Notes under the pieces: generated by a model
What the model was told of the DNA's origin: nothing
Seen by the model: only the letters and a program-made list of their open reading frames with translations
Databases searched by the model: none
Origin: PLOWO2-12-38-17 sp963709355
GTDB taxonomy: Bacteria > Planctomycetota > Brocadiia > Brocadiales > Brocadiaceae
Length of the DNA: 64,000 nt
NCBI GenBank assembly: GCA_963709355.1
Contig: CAVPVY010000005.1
Coordinates: forward strand, 806,001 to 870,000
Reading direction: 5' to 3'
Shown here: one piece after another, positions 1 to 9,540 of the stretch
How the letters are laid out: the number at the start of each line of letters is the position of its first letter
Position numbering within the stretch: position 1 is the first letter of the stretch
Position numbers and translations under genes: made by a program

Positions 1-349
1 TATTTTTGCTATAAATAAGAGGTAGTTCAATATTTTCCTGTACAGTTGTTCGGCCCAAAAGGTTAAAATTTTGAAACACGAATCCAAGTTTCTTATTACG
101 AATCTCTGCCAGTTCGTTTTTTGATAACAGTGAAACTTCTATGCCTTCCAGGTAATATTTTCCGATAGAGGGTGTGTCAAGGCAACCCAATATATTCATC
201 AGGGTTGATTTACCAGAACCTGAAGCCCCCATTATTGCAATAAATTCTCCTTTTTTAATAGACAGGGAAACATCATTAAGGGCGGTAACTTTAATCTCGC
301 CCATTGAATAGAACTTGGAGACCGTATCAAGTAAAACGATATTTTGCAT
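1..349 (-). CDS. ABC transporter ATP-binding protein, MacB/LolD type (partial)
   Basis: The first 116 residues are visible; the rest lies left of the window. The start is the ATG at 349-347. A Walker A motif GASGSGKST sits at about residues 41-49 and a Q-loop region ([17 protein letters not shown]) follows near residue 95, the pattern of the MacB/LolD family of ABC ATPases that power lipoprotein or efflux systems at the inner membrane. It starts 3 bases after the stop of the adaptor-protein gene upstream of it on the same strand, so the two are one operon and probably one tripartite efflux system. The substrate cannot be told from sequence. Whether a permease domain is fused, as in true MacB, is not visible. 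Confidence 0.9.
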   Translation of the reverse strand, partial: MQNIVLLDTVSKFYSMGEIKVTALNDVSLSIKKGEFIAIMGASGSGKSTLMNILGCLDTPSIGKYYLEGIEVSLLSKNELAEIRNKKLGFVFQNFNLLGRTTVQENIELPLIYSKN

Positions 350-352
350 ACT

Positions 353-1558
353 TTAGAAGCGTCGCGGGCGCCATGGGACTTTTTGAGAACTTTTTTCTGA
401 TTCAGATTTTGTGCGTATTTCGGAGATTACAACTTCAGTACCTTCTTTTATTTCGCCTTCAATTATTTCTGTGAAATTATCATTGCTTATTCCAAGCTTT
501 ACAGGCACGTGTTTCAAAGCCCCTTTATCCAATATCCATATGGAAGATTGACCTTTAACTTGAGGTTTTTTATCTGCTAAAGGTGTTGTATTCGTATTGC
601 TTTTGAGAATTTCAGAAGGTGTATATCGCAAAGCGGTATTTGGTATTCTTAAGACATTATCCACTTTTGCAACCAGAATAGATGTGTTTGCAGTCATTCC
701 CGGCTTAAGCTCTAGCGAAGAGTTGTTTACACTAATTAAAGTATCGTATGTTACAACGTTTTGGAAAATAATCGGCGCTATGCGAATTTCAATAACATTG
801 CCTTCAAAAATATCGTCAGGGAACGCATCAACAGTAAAATTTGCAGACTGTCCTACCTTTACCATTCCAACATCAGCTTCATCAACATTGGTATTGACCT
901 GCATATGTACAAGGTCTTCAGCAATATTGAATAGTGTGGGGGTTTGAAAGCTTGACGCAACGGTCTGCCCCACGTCAACATTTCTGGAAATTACAATACC
1001 ATTTAACGAGGAAGTAATTACGGTATGTTCGAGGTCTGTTTTTGCGATTCCAAGGGTTGCCTTTGCCTGTAATACTTGTGCTTCTGCTAATTTTTTGTCG
1101 GCGATGCTTGTCTGGTAAGCCGTTCGTACTTGATCAAGTTCATTGATAGATATTATTTTTTTATCGTACAATTTTTTAGAACGACGATAATTCCTGTAGT
1201 TATTTTGTGTGTTTATCTTTGCCTTCTCCAGAGATGCAACAGCGGTAGCTAATGCGGCGTCGGCTTTTTTTACCTGATGCTCAAAAGGAACGGGGTCTAT
1301 TTGCGCAAGGATTTGTCCCGGCTTAACCGTAGAATTAAAATCAACATATATCTTGGAAATAAGGCCAGAAACCTGACTGCCAACTAATACCGTTCGTACA
1401 GGATTTATTGTACCTGTTGCATTGACATTTTTACTAATTTCGCCTTTGTCAATTTTAACGGTATTGTAATGGATCGTTTCGCCGGCACTAAAAAAATATA
1501 TTGGTGCGGCTATCGCGGCTATGAGGCAGGGGATACCAATAATAATGTACTTTCTCAT
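353..1558 (-). CDS. MacA-like periplasmic adaptor protein (HlyD/RND family)
   Basis: A 401-residue membrane fusion protein. One N-terminal membrane segment (about residues 4-25) anchors it to the inner membrane. A split barrel-sandwich (lipoyl-like) region with the typical VSGLISKIYVDFNSTVKPGQ stretch near residue 63 is interrupted by a long helical hairpin (about 95-175). Beta-barrel and membrane-proximal domains follow, and the C-terminus is short and basic. Length and order match MacA-type adaptors that link an ABC pump to an outer-membrane channel. It is co-transcribed with the ATPase that follows; no outer-membrane TolC partner is in view. The divergent gene at 1772 leaves a 213-bp AT-rich region that should hold promoters for both directions. 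Confidence 0.9.
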   Translation of the reverse strand: MRKYIIIGIPCLIAAIAAPIYFFSAGETIHYNTVKIDKGEISKNVNATGTINPVRTVLVGSQVSGLISKIYVDFNSTVKPGQILAQIDPVPFEHQVKKADAALATAVASLEKAKINTQNNYRNYRRSKKLYDKKIISINELDQVRTAYQTSIADKKLAEAQVLQAKATLGIAKTDLEHTVITSSLNGIVISRNVDVGQTVASSFQTPTLFNIAEDLVHMQVNTNVDEADVGMVKVGQSANFTVDAFPDDIFEGNVIEIRIAPIIFQNVVTYDTLISVNNSSLELKPGMTANTSILVAKVDNVLRIPNTALRYTPSEILKSNTNTTPLADKKPQVKGQSSIWILDKGALKHVPVKLGISNDNFTEIIEGEIKEGTEVVISEIRTKSESEKSSQKVPWRPRRF

Positions 1559-1771
1559 ATCTTTGTTAGGATAATATAATTTATCAGATATGGCAATTAT
1601 ATTTTGGGCGTATTGTATTATAAATCACCTTGACGATATCTAAATAAATTAGTATATTTACTTACGATTCAATAATATTAGACTGGCGGATTTTATTTTA
1701 ATTAGTGGGAATGATTATCTTTAAATTTCTAATTTTAAAATTGTGGGAATAATACAAACAAGGAGGATTCT

Positions 1772-2644
1772 ATGAGAGACAAATTATATGCTTTTTTATT
1801 ATCAGGAATAATTATAGTCGGTGGGTGCGCAACTTATGAGTCGAAACCTATTCCTATAAGACCAGCTTCAACGTATCCATTACAGGCAAGACCTCAGTAT
1901 TCTGCAGCCCCAGTTCAACAACAAATGACAACTGCCGTACCACAGGGACAGATATCCCAGCCGTCACAGCAAGCCGGAGTACAGGGGACAGTACAGCCTG
2001 TCCAACCTCCAGCAACTCAGTATCAGCCTGTACAAAATGCAGGAATCGGGTTATCTATAGGCGCAGATGTACTTTCAGACGCTGAGAGGTGCAAGCAATA
2101 TTTTGGTGTGAATTTAAATAATGCGGGTGTACTTCCGGTACAGCTTGTTTATACCAATAACAGCAATCATGCTTATAGTATTCAGCGCGGACAGGTTTTT
2201 GCAATTGATTACGATAATAATATGTGGCAGGCGTTAACAAATGAGCAGGCTACTGACAGGATTGCTGGTTCTGAGGTTGGACGGGATTTGGCAGCAGGTG
2301 CCGGAAAGGGTGCCTTAATAGGTGGTGCAGGTGGAGCTGCACTAGGCGCAGCGTTAGGTGCAGCGTTGGGAGATGCAGGAAAGGGTGCTATGGTTGGTGC
2401 GGCAGCTGGCGGTATAGGAGGCGGGGCTTATGGTGCTTCAGCTGAAGTAAAGAAAGTAGAGAATGTGGTGAGAAAAGACGTTGTATCCAAGAGTTTGCAA
2501 GATCAGCAGGTTTTACCTGGTTCTACAATTAGTGGATTTGTTTTCTTACCAAAAGGGAATTATCATCACATTGAAATCAACATCTTTGATTTGACTGCGC
2601 AACAAGCTGTGAAATATGTAATTACCCCATACGGGACGTTTTAA
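1772..2644 (+). CDS. Glycine-zipper outer-membrane lipoprotein
   Basis: 290 residues. A signal peptide ends in a lipobox (VGGC, Cys about residue 19), so this is probably a lipoprotein. A Pro/Gln-rich low-complexity linker spans about residues 25-92. A folded middle region is followed by a long glycine zipper (about 168-222) with repeated GAxxGAxxG steps, the kind of segment that inserts in or packs against membranes. A strong ribosome-binding site, AAGGAGGA, lies just before the ATG. Glycine-zipper lipoproteins are often envelope-stress or surface proteins, but no specific function can be assigned here. Confidence 0.75.
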   Translation: MRDKLYAFLLSGIIIVGGCATYESKPIPIRPASTYPLQARPQYSAAPVQQQMTTAVPQGQISQPSQQAGVQGTVQPVQPPATQYQPVQNAGIGLSIGADVLSDAERCKQYFGVNLNNAGVLPVQLVYTNNSNHAYSIQRGQVFAIDYDNNMWQALTNEQATDRIAGSEVGRDLAAGAGKGALIGGAGGAALGAALGAALGDAGKGAMVGAAAGGIGGGAYGASAEVKKVENVVRKDVVSKSLQDQQVLPGSTISGFVFLPKGNYHHIEINIFDLTAQQAVKYVITPYGTF

Positions 2645-2716
2645 ATAATATTCCAGATTCATTCAGGGAATTAATAATGTTGTAATAATAGTTTACACAA
2701 TAAGGATGGTTTACCA

Positions 2717-3478
2717 TTAAATTTCAATTCTAAGCCCATCAAAGGCAAACTGGACATTCTGTGGAAGTCTGCGGTTGCCTGTTTCATGTTCTACATCATG
2801 ACACATGTGTACAAAGAATGTTTTTTGAGGTCTTAGTTGTTTCACAACGCTTAGCGCCTGTTCAACACTGAAATGCTTTATATGTGGGATATAGCGAAGC
2901 GCACCAAGAACGAGGACATCGAGATGTTCTAATTTTTCCATTGAATCTGATGGAATTTTACTGACATCCGTGAGGTAAGCAAGTTCTCCAATTCTATAAC
3001 CTAATACCCGTTCGCTCCCATGCATTGCTTCTACCGGGGTAATTGAAAGATCGCCAATCTTCAAATTATCACTTATAGTGTTCAATGAAAATTGAGGTTT
3101 AAAGCCGGCTGGAGATGGTTCATTATCTAATGCGTATGAAAATACTTTTTGTATTGCCTGTAGCGTGTTAGAATTACTATAGATTGGTATATCCATTCGT
3201 TGAATTATGTTGAATCTTCTAATGTCATCCAAGCCAAAGATGTGGTCTGCATGCGGGTGTGTAATCAGTACGGCATCCAGCCTTTTTATATTGTTCTTAA
3301 TACATTGCAATCTTAATTCAGGGGTGGCATCAATGAGGATGTTATAACCATTACTGCTTACAACTGCGGAAGTTCGCATACGTTTGTTCTTGGGATTGTC
3401 TGAATTGCATACGATGCAATTGCAGGCAATCATGGGTATTCCATGAGAAGTGCCTGTTCCTAGAAATGTTAGTTCCAA
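2717..3478 (-). CDS. Metallo-beta-lactamase-fold hydrolase, PhnP-like
   Basis: 253 residues. The metal-binding signature HPHADH is at residues 74-79, with further His/Asp ligands expected near the C-terminal MCHDVEHE segment. The N-terminus GTGTSHGIPMIACNCIVC, with three cysteines followed by a DNPKNKR stretch, is typical of the PhnP (phosphoribosyl 1,2-cyclic phosphate phosphodiesterase) and RNase Z-like branch of the family. No phosphonate (phn) genes lie nearby, so the substrate is not known; a cyclic phosphate or another phosphodiester is likely. It is convergent with the lipoprotein gene and divergent from the secreted protein at 3639. Confidence 0.85.
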   Translation of the reverse strand: MELTFLGTGTSHGIPMIACNCIVCNSDNPKNKRMRTSAVVSSNGYNILIDATPELRLQCIKNNIKRLDAVLITHPHADHIFGLDDIRRFNIIQRMDIPIYSNSNTLQAIQKVFSYALDNEPSPAGFKPQFSLNTISDNLKIGDLSITPVEAMHGSERVLGYRIGELAYLTDVSKIPSDSMEKLEHLDVLVLGALRYIPHIKHFSVEQALSVVKQLRPQKTFFVHMCHDVEHETGNRRLPQNVQFAFDGLRIEI

Positions 3479-3638
3479 AATTATTTATCTCCTGTTGATC
3501 GGATATTTTGTTTTAGATAGAGACTTTACTGTATGAATTAAGTATAAATATTTTTAGAAATTATACAGTTTAAATGATTTACTATTATAAGGATTGTTAC
3601 CTGATAATTTCAATTATTCTCTAATTGTGTCGTAAGAT

Positions 3639-4217
3639 ATGTTAAAAAAACTTCTATTTCGATTTATTATGTTTGTCTTTTGTGTATTTTCCACAAATAG
3701 CTATGCCGTTTATTATGATCCCAGTGACGAACAAATAAGGCAGGCAATTGAGTACGGTGAGAAGAACAAGGATACAGACTACACAACGTTTTTAAGTGAG
3801 TGGATGACAGTTTCAAATGATGGTTATGAATGGGCGGCTTTAAATACAAAATTTAGTATCTTGGCTTGTGAAGCAAAAAATGCCGCATTGAACATGAAGA
3901 AATTAACAAATACAGAAATAATTAGCTTACTTTTAGAAGCGGAAGATATTTTATCATTCAGGGTTGTTTTATATGGTAATTCCGCCGATTTTACTAAGGA
4001 TTACCATGCTGTTTTAATATATAAAGGCAAATCTGTTCAACCTTTTAGTGAGCAAAATGATATCAATTCAAAGCCTGCCAACCTTGGCATACGGATTCCC
4101 TTGCTTTACAGGGCGGTGTGCAGGTATGATTTCCCAAACTATTATATCGAGCCAGACGCAGAAGTTGTTCTTGTGGTTTCTGAGTCCTTTAAACAAAGAA
4201 AGAAGATTTATTTTTAA
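3639..4217 (+). CDS. Secreted protein of unknown function
   Basis: 192 residues with an N-terminal signal peptide (about residues 1-23, hydrophobic core LFRFIMFVFCVFSTNSYA). I do not recognise a domain in the mature part, which looks like a mixed alpha/beta periplasmic protein. It ends 15 bases before the nitrilase-family gene on the same strand, so the two may be co-transcribed. The ATG at 3639 is preceded by a weak purine-rich stretch only. Confidence 0.7.
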   Translation: MLKKLLFRFIMFVFCVFSTNSYAVYYDPSDEQIRQAIEYGEKNKDTDYTTFLSEWMTVSNDGYEWAALNTKFSILACEAKNAALNMKKLTNTEIISLLLEAEDILSFRVVLYGNSADFTKDYHAVLIYKGKSVQPFSEQNDINSKPANLGIRIPLLYRAVCRYDFPNYYIEPDAEVVLVVSESFKQRKKIYF

Positions 4218-4232
4218 ATTAAGTGATATGCG

Positions 4233-5024
4233 ATGAAAGTAGGATTCTTACAAACCTCACCTGTCTTCGGGAAGAAGGATGAAAACGTTGACAACACCGT
4301 AGCATTAATAAAGAAGTTAGATACAAACCTCATTGTACTGCCTGAGTTGTTTAATACAGGTTATCAGTTCATTTCAAAATCAGAGACATTGTCTCTGGCA
4401 GAAAATATTCCTGATGGAGAGACAACGCATGCATTGGTAGAGCTGGCAAAGGAAAAAAAGCTTTTTATTATTGCAGGCATTGCTGAACGTGAAGATAAAC
4501 ATTGTTATAATTCTGCAGTATTAGTGGGGCATAACGGGTTTATAGGTTGTTATAGAAAACTGCATTTATTTCGTGACGAGAAAAAGTGGTTTGAACCCGG
4601 AAGCAAGGTACCAGGTGTCTTTGATATTGGGAATGCAAGAGTTGGCATGATGATATGTTTTGACTGGTTTTTCCCTGAAGTCGCAAGATATTTGGCATTA
4701 AAGGGGGCAGACATCATTTGTCATCCTGCGAATCTTATTTTGCCTTACTGTCCACAGGCGATGGTTACACGATGTATTGAAAACAGGGTCTTTGCCATTA
4801 CTGCCAATCGTGTCGGAATAGAGAATCGCTCAGAAGAATCACTCACATTTATTGGCACAAGCCAGATTCTGGGCACAAAAGGCGAGGTTCTATGTCGTGC
4901 ATCTGCAGAGAAGGAAGACTCAATGGTTGTTGAAATTGATCCATGGTCTGCACGCGACAAACAAATAACCCCATTGAATCATATTTTTAACGATAGACAG
5001 ATTAAGTTCGTTTCCAATGAGTAA
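4233..5024 (+). CDS. Carbon-nitrogen hydrolase (nitrilase superfamily)
   Basis: 263 residues, full length for the superfamily. The catalytic Glu-Lys-Cys triad is visible: Glu38 (VLPELFNTG), Lys109 (CYRKLHLF) and Cys142 (MMICFDWFFPE). The family hydrolyses amides or nitriles in the cytoplasm; this branch (ENRVFAITANRVG near the C-terminus) resembles amidases such as N-carbamoylputrescine or omega-amidases, but the substrate cannot be named. It follows the secreted-protein gene closely. The chosen ATG at 4233 gives the usual MKVGFLQ start of the first beta strand. Confidence 0.9.
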   Translation: MKVGFLQTSPVFGKKDENVDNTVALIKKLDTNLIVLPELFNTGYQFISKSETLSLAENIPDGETTHALVELAKEKKLFIIAGIAEREDKHCYNSAVLVGHNGFIGCYRKLHLFRDEKKWFEPGSKVPGVFDIGNARVGMMICFDWFFPEVARYLALKGADIICHPANLILPYCPQAMVTRCIENRVFAITANRVGIENRSEESLTFIGTSQILGTKGEVLCRASAEKEDSMVVEIDPWSARDKQITPLNHIFNDRQIKFVSNE

Positions 5025-5345
5025 ATTGATGTTTTGATAGTAGGAAGTTTATAATGTAATGCGAACTTCAGTTTGCTTACATCTGAAATTTTGATATTTC
5101 TGAACATTAAACTTATAATACCACCTTTATCTACTGTACAAGGAATTTCAATTGAGGAGTTGACAAGAAAATATTAAATGATAAAATGCACAAATAAATG
5201 AGACGGGTATCTATAAGGAATTTCAATCGGATATATAGTCTCACCCCTGTCAAAAGGGTACACACACCCATACCATTGTTTTAGCAGGGCGCTTTAAAAG
5301 TTGCAGATAGAAGGATCCTGGTTTATTAATCTTTGGAGTCCTTGA
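5025..5345. other. Non-coding stretch upstream of the large GGDEF-EAL gene
   Basis: No gene is visible in these 321 bases. A 13-base sequence, AAGGAATTTCAAT, occurs twice, near 5140 and near 5217, which could be a binding site or a remnant of a dispersed repeat. A sigma70-like promoter lies between the two copies. I looked for a cyclic di-GMP (GEMM) riboswitch here because of the gene downstream and did not find its conserved core. Confidence 0.6.
5160..5187 (+). promoter_or_regulatory. Candidate sigma70-type promoter
   Basis: TTGACA at 5160-5165, then 16 bases, then TAAAAT at 5182-5187. It is oriented towards the GGDEF-EAL gene that starts at 5346, leaving a leader of about 150 bases. The match is good but the region is AT-rich, so chance is possible. 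Confidence 0.35.
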
Positions 5346-8300
5346 ATGAAGCAATTTAAATTGCTGCTTAAAGAGAAGGCAATAATAACGATTCTTGCTA
5401 CACTTATTCCTGTCCTTGTTGCGTTAATTCTGGTTTACAATAAAAACAATGCGTATTTAAAGCACCGTATCCTTGACACCATAAACATTATTGCTGAATC
5501 ATACGAAGGGCAGGTCTATCAGTTTATGGAGATGGCAAAACGACGCACTGAGGATTTTGCCAGCGACGGTCTTATCAAAACCCAACTACAAAGAATAATC
5601 AGAGGCAATGTATCTGCAATTAGCAGACTGAATGAATATCTTGTCAGGAATAAGCTTGTCCTTGATAAAACGATAAATACCATCAATATCCTTTCTACAG
5701 AGGGGCGGGTAGTAGCCTCTACAAACAACGTTGAAATTGGAAAAGACCTTTCCCGCGAGAACATTTATTTAAAAGGGAAAGAGACTGTTACTATGGTAGA
5801 AAAGTGTTTCGGACATTGTGAATTAACTGAAATTGCAATCTCAGCTCCCATTTTAAGTAGAGATACACGCAGGCTTATAGGTGTTATTGTCAACTATATC
5901 CCAATTGCAGAGCTAAATAATATTGTAACCGGAAAGTATTCGCATGAATTAGGAGCAATCTCCTGGGATAAAGGGAAAGAGACGTGGAAGACATTTGAGA
6001 TATATCTGGTCAATAGAGACAAGCGCATGATTACAAAACCCCTATTAATAAAGGATGCAATATGGAAACAGGTAGTTGATACACTGCCAATTAACGAAGG
6101 CTTAACGTCAAATAAAGAGATAACTGGATTCTATAGAGGTTACAGAGGAGTTGAGGTTGTAGGCGCATCCATGTATATCCCATCAATGAAATGGGTACTT
6201 CTTATAGAAATTGACAAGAGTGAGGTGCTCTCTCCTGTAAGATATATGCTTGCAGTTACTTTAATAACAGCAGGCGTTGTTGTTGTAATAGTTTCCCTTT
6301 TCTTTGTTAGGTTTATTAGGACAGTGGTAAATCCTCTGCAGAAGATATCCACTGTTGCAAAGAAGATTGCCAGCGGGAATTTCGAGGTTGTCCTTCCCGT
6401 TAAAACGCAGGATGAAATGGGCGTACTTTGTGAATCGTTTAATTACATGGCCCAACGTATAAAAGCCAATACAACGGTGCTTATGGAAAGCGAGTCGCGT
6501 CTTAATGAAGCGCAGCGAATTGCCCAGATTGGAAACTGGGCATGGGATGTGATTAAGAACGAAGTATCCTTGTCTTATGAGGCACACCGTATCTTTGGTA
6601 TAAATCAAGGAGAAGGTGTCATTTCTTTTGAAACATTTCTCAACTACATTCATCCCGAAGACAGGGGGTTTGTAAAAGAATCCTTTGATAAGGCGATAAA
6701 TCAAAAAAAACCTTTAAATATCAATCATCGTGTTGTTCATAAAAATGCAACGGTGTACATTATTAATGAAAAAGCCGTGGTTGTATATAATAATGGCAAC
6801 ATTGTTAAAATGATCGGAACGGTTCAGGATATTACCGAGCGTAAGCTTACAGAGGAAACAGTGTTGGAGCGATCGCGACTGTCAGCTTTGGGTGCTGATG
6901 TGAGTTTTGCCCTTATACATAAGAACACTTTAAGGGAAGTCTTGCAATTGTGCGCAGAGGCTTTAGTCCGGGACCTTAATGCAGCGTTTGCTCGGATCTG
7001 GACTTTAAATAAACAAGAGCATGTGCTAGAGTTACAGTGCAGTGCGGGAATTCACACCCACATTGATGGTCCACATAGTCGCGTGCCAGTTGGCATGTAT
7101 AAGATAGGTCTTATTGCTGAGGAACGCAAGCCGCATATGACCAACAATGTTATCGGAGATCCCAGGATACATAACCAGGAATGGGCAAAGCAGGCGGGAA
7201 TGGTAGCCTTTGCAGGTTACCCCCTGATAATTGAAGATAGGCTCGTGGGAGTTATGGCGTTGTTTTCCCGTAAGCCACTTACTGAATTTACCTTGAAGGC
7301 GCTTGCATATGTGTCGGATGTAATCGCACTGGGGATCGAACGTAAGCAGGTGGAGGAGCAATTTCAAAAGTTATATTCTGCAGTTGAACAGAGTCCCATG
7401 TCCGTTGTTATTACAGATATCAAGGGCAATATCCAGTACGTTAACCCGACATTCTCACAACTAACCGGTTATAGCCTGGAAGAGGCTGTTGGGAAGAATC
7501 CGCGCATCCTGAAATCTGGGGAAACACCGCCTGAGCATTACAAACAATTATGGGATACCATTACTAAGGGTGGTGAATGGCATGGTGAGTTATGCAATAT
7601 GAAAAAGAATGGAGAATTTTACTGGGAGTCTGCGAGCATCTCATCGATAAAAGACTATGCTGGAAAAATCACACATTTTGTTGGATTTAAAGAAAATATC
7701 ACCGAAAAAAGGCATCTTAAAGAAACCCAAACCCGATTATCTGAAATAGCAGAAGGAACAACAGATTTCGTCGGGACTGCCACAATAGATGGACGCGTGG
7801 TTTATATAAATAGATCGGGGAAGAAACTTCTTGGTATTGGTGAGGAGGAGGACATTTCGAATTCTAAGATTTCTGATTACCATCCCAAATGGGCAGCCGA
7901 TCTTATCCAGAAAGAGGGGATACCCACAGCAATGCGTAAAGGTTCCTGGATAGGAGAATCTGCATTTCGTACCCGGGATGGGCATGAAATTCCTATTTCA
8001 CAGGTTATCATGGTTCATAAGAATTCAGACGGAACAGTTAAGAATCTTTCTACTATAGGACGTGATGTTACCGAACGGAAACGTTTTGAGACACAGATTA
8101 TGTATATGGCGAACCGTGACCCGCTTACCAATCTCCTCAATCGCCGCCGTTTCAATGAAGAGCTGGAGGGTTGGATTGCGCAAGCACGGCGATTTGGAAC
8201 TAAGATGGTACTGTTGTTTTTAGACCTTGATAATTTTAAATATGTTAATGATTCATATGGCCATCAGATAGGCGATAAACTCCTTGTAACTATTGCCAAT

Positions 8301-9371
8301 ATATGCAGAGCAAGGGTACGCACTACCGACGTACTGGCGAGGCTGGGTGGTGACGAATTCGCCATTATCCTTACACATGCCGATGTTAGTGTTGCGGAGT
8401 CGGTTGCGAACCAGATACGTGAAGCGGTGCAACATCATACCGATGCTGTGGAAAAGTATCCCGAGGGCGTTACTGTTAGTATTGGTATTGCGGTATTTCC
8501 GGAGCACGGTGACAAAGCGGAGACACTCCTTACCTGCGCCGATCTTGCAATGTACAACGCGAAGGAAGAAGGGCGCAACTGTGTTCGTGTCTACACACCT
8601 AAGCAAAAGACACATATTGAATTGCGGCTGGTATGGGAAAGACGCATCCGCGAGGCGCTGGATAGTGAGGGTTTTGCGTTGGTGTTACAGCCCATTATGG
8701 ATATTCGCAAAAATCTTATTATGGGGCATGAGGTGTTGTTGCGATTGATAAATGAAAAAGGTGAAATGGAGCTTCCGGGTGTTTTTCTTCCAATTGCAGA
8801 ACGATTTGGACTTATTCATGATATAGATCGTTGGGTGGTGAAAAAGGCTATCCATCTCATTAAAAAGCTTAAGCAAGATGGCAAACCTGCATATCTTGAA
8901 GTAAACATATCGGGCAAATCGTTTGCAGACAAGAAGTTATTGCCCATGATCAGAAATGAATTAGCCGTGACGGGCGTTGACACAGCAAGCCTTATCCTTG
9001 TATTTGAAATCACAGAAACCGCCCTTATAGAAAATATGGCAGATGCGCAGAGTTTTATTAGCGAACTCAAGTCCATCGGCTGCCTCTTTGCCCTTGATGA
9101 TTTTGGTATTGGATTTTCTTCGTTCAATTACCTCAAACAATTGCCAGTAGATTATCTGAAGATTGACGGCAGTTTTATTGTAAATCTCGCACGAGATACC
9201 ACGGATCAGCATCTGGTTAAGGCAATGGTGGAGGTTGCCCGCGGCTTGGGGAAAAAAACCACTGCCGAGTTTGTGGGAAGCGAAGAGACGCTATGCCTGT
9301 TGCGTGAATATGGTATAGATTATGCGCAGGGCTACCATATCGGTAAACCACTCCATATATCTGAAATATAG
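5346..9371 (+). CDS. Membrane sensor with HAMP, PAS, GAF, GGDEF and EAL domains
   Basis: 1341 residues. Order, with rough residues: membrane segment 13-31; extracytoplasmic sensor 35-298 (Cache-like); membrane segment 299-322; HAMP 319-375; PAS 382-502; GAF 508-665; PAS 672-790; PAS 793-913; GGDEF 915-1085; EAL 1095-1341. The cyclase motif GGDEF is intact near residue 1001. In the phosphodiesterase domain the signature reads EVLLR instead of EALLR (near residue 1129), but the later acidic and Asn motifs (EVNISG, FEITETA, ALDDFGIGFSSF, YLKIDGSF, QGYHIGKP) are kept, so hydrolase activity is plausible. It would make and/or break cyclic di-GMP in response to an external ligand and several cytoplasmic cues. 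It stands alone in its transcription unit. Confidence 0.93.
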   Translation: MKQFKLLLKEKAIITILATLIPVLVALILVYNKNNAYLKHRILDTINIIAESYEGQVYQFMEMAKRRTEDFASDGLIKTQLQRIIRGNVSAISRLNEYLVRNKLVLDKTINTINILSTEGRVVASTNNVEIGKDLSRENIYLKGKETVTMVEKCFGHCELTEIAISAPILSRDTRRLIGVIVNYIPIAELNNIVTGKYSHELGAISWDKGKETWKTFEIYLVNRDKRMITKPLLIKDAIWKQVVDTLPINEGLTSNKEITGFYRGYRGVEVVGASMYIPSMKWVLLIEIDKSEVLSPVRYMLAVTLITAGVVVVIVSLFFVRFIRTVVNPLQKISTVAKKIASGNFEVVLPVKTQDEMGVLCESFNYMAQRIKANTTVLMESESRLNEAQRIAQIGNWAWDVIKNEVSLSYEAHRIFGINQGEGVISFETFLNYIHPEDRGFVKESFDKAINQKKPLNINHRVVHKNATVYIINEKAVVVYNNGNIVKMIGTVQDITERKLTEETVLERSRLSALGADVSFALIHKNTLREVLQLCAEALVRDLNAAFARIWTLNKQEHVLELQCSAGIHTHIDGPHSRVPVGMYKIGLIAEERKPHMTNNVIGDPRIHNQEWAKQAGMVAFAGYPLIIEDRLVGVMALFSRKPLTEFTLKALAYVSDVIALGIERKQVEEQFQKLYSAVEQSPMSVVITDIKGNIQYVNPTFSQLTGYSLEEAVGKNPRILKSGETPPEHYKQLWDTITKGGEWHGELCNMKKNGEFYWESASISSIKDYAGKITHFVGFKENITEKRHLKETQTRLSEIAEGTTDFVGTATIDGRVVYINRSGKKLLGIGEEEDISNSKISDYHPKWAADLIQKEGIPTAMRKGSWIGESAFRTRDGHEIPISQVIMVHKNSDGTVKNLSTIGRDVTERKRFETQIMYMANRDPLTNLLNRRRFNEELEGWIAQARRFGTKMVLLFLDLDNFKYVNDSYGHQIGDKLLVTIANICRARVRTTDVLARLGGDEFAIILTHADVSVAESVANQIREAVQHHTDAVEKYPEGVTVSIGIAVFPEHGDKAETLLTCADLAMYNAKEEGRNCVRVYTPKQKTHIELRLVWERRIREALDSEGFALVLQPIMDIRKNLIMGHEVLLRLINEKGEMELPGVFLPIAERFGLIHDIDRWVVKKAIHLIKKLKQDGKPAYLEVNISGKSFADKKLLPMIRNELAVTGVDTASLILVFEITETALIENMADAQSFISELKSIGCLFALDDFGIGFSSFNYLKQLPVDYLKIDGSFIVNLARDTTDQHLVKAMVEVARGLGKKTTAEFVGSEETLCLLREYGIDYAQGYHIGKPLHISEI

Positions 9372-9540
9372 AGGTATAAGTCAGGAATACTTTATTTTAA
9401 ATCAAGCAGCAGTATTTAAGCCCGCCTAAAAAAAAGACCTGTCTGCTGTAGCACTGGCAGGGTGTAGCTTTTAGAAGTTGCTGCATAAGGCAGACTAATT
9501 TATTATGTAATACCAGAAGTTTTAAATCGGAAAAGGGAAG

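Noticed and set aside
5188..5345. Cyclic di-GMP riboswitch before the large GGDEF-EAL gene
   Set aside because: None of the conserved GEMM core sequences could be found.
9372..9540. Cobalamin riboswitch before cbiX-cbiC
   Set aside because: A short CCTGTC...GGCAGG hairpin is present, but the conserved B12 box and core are not.
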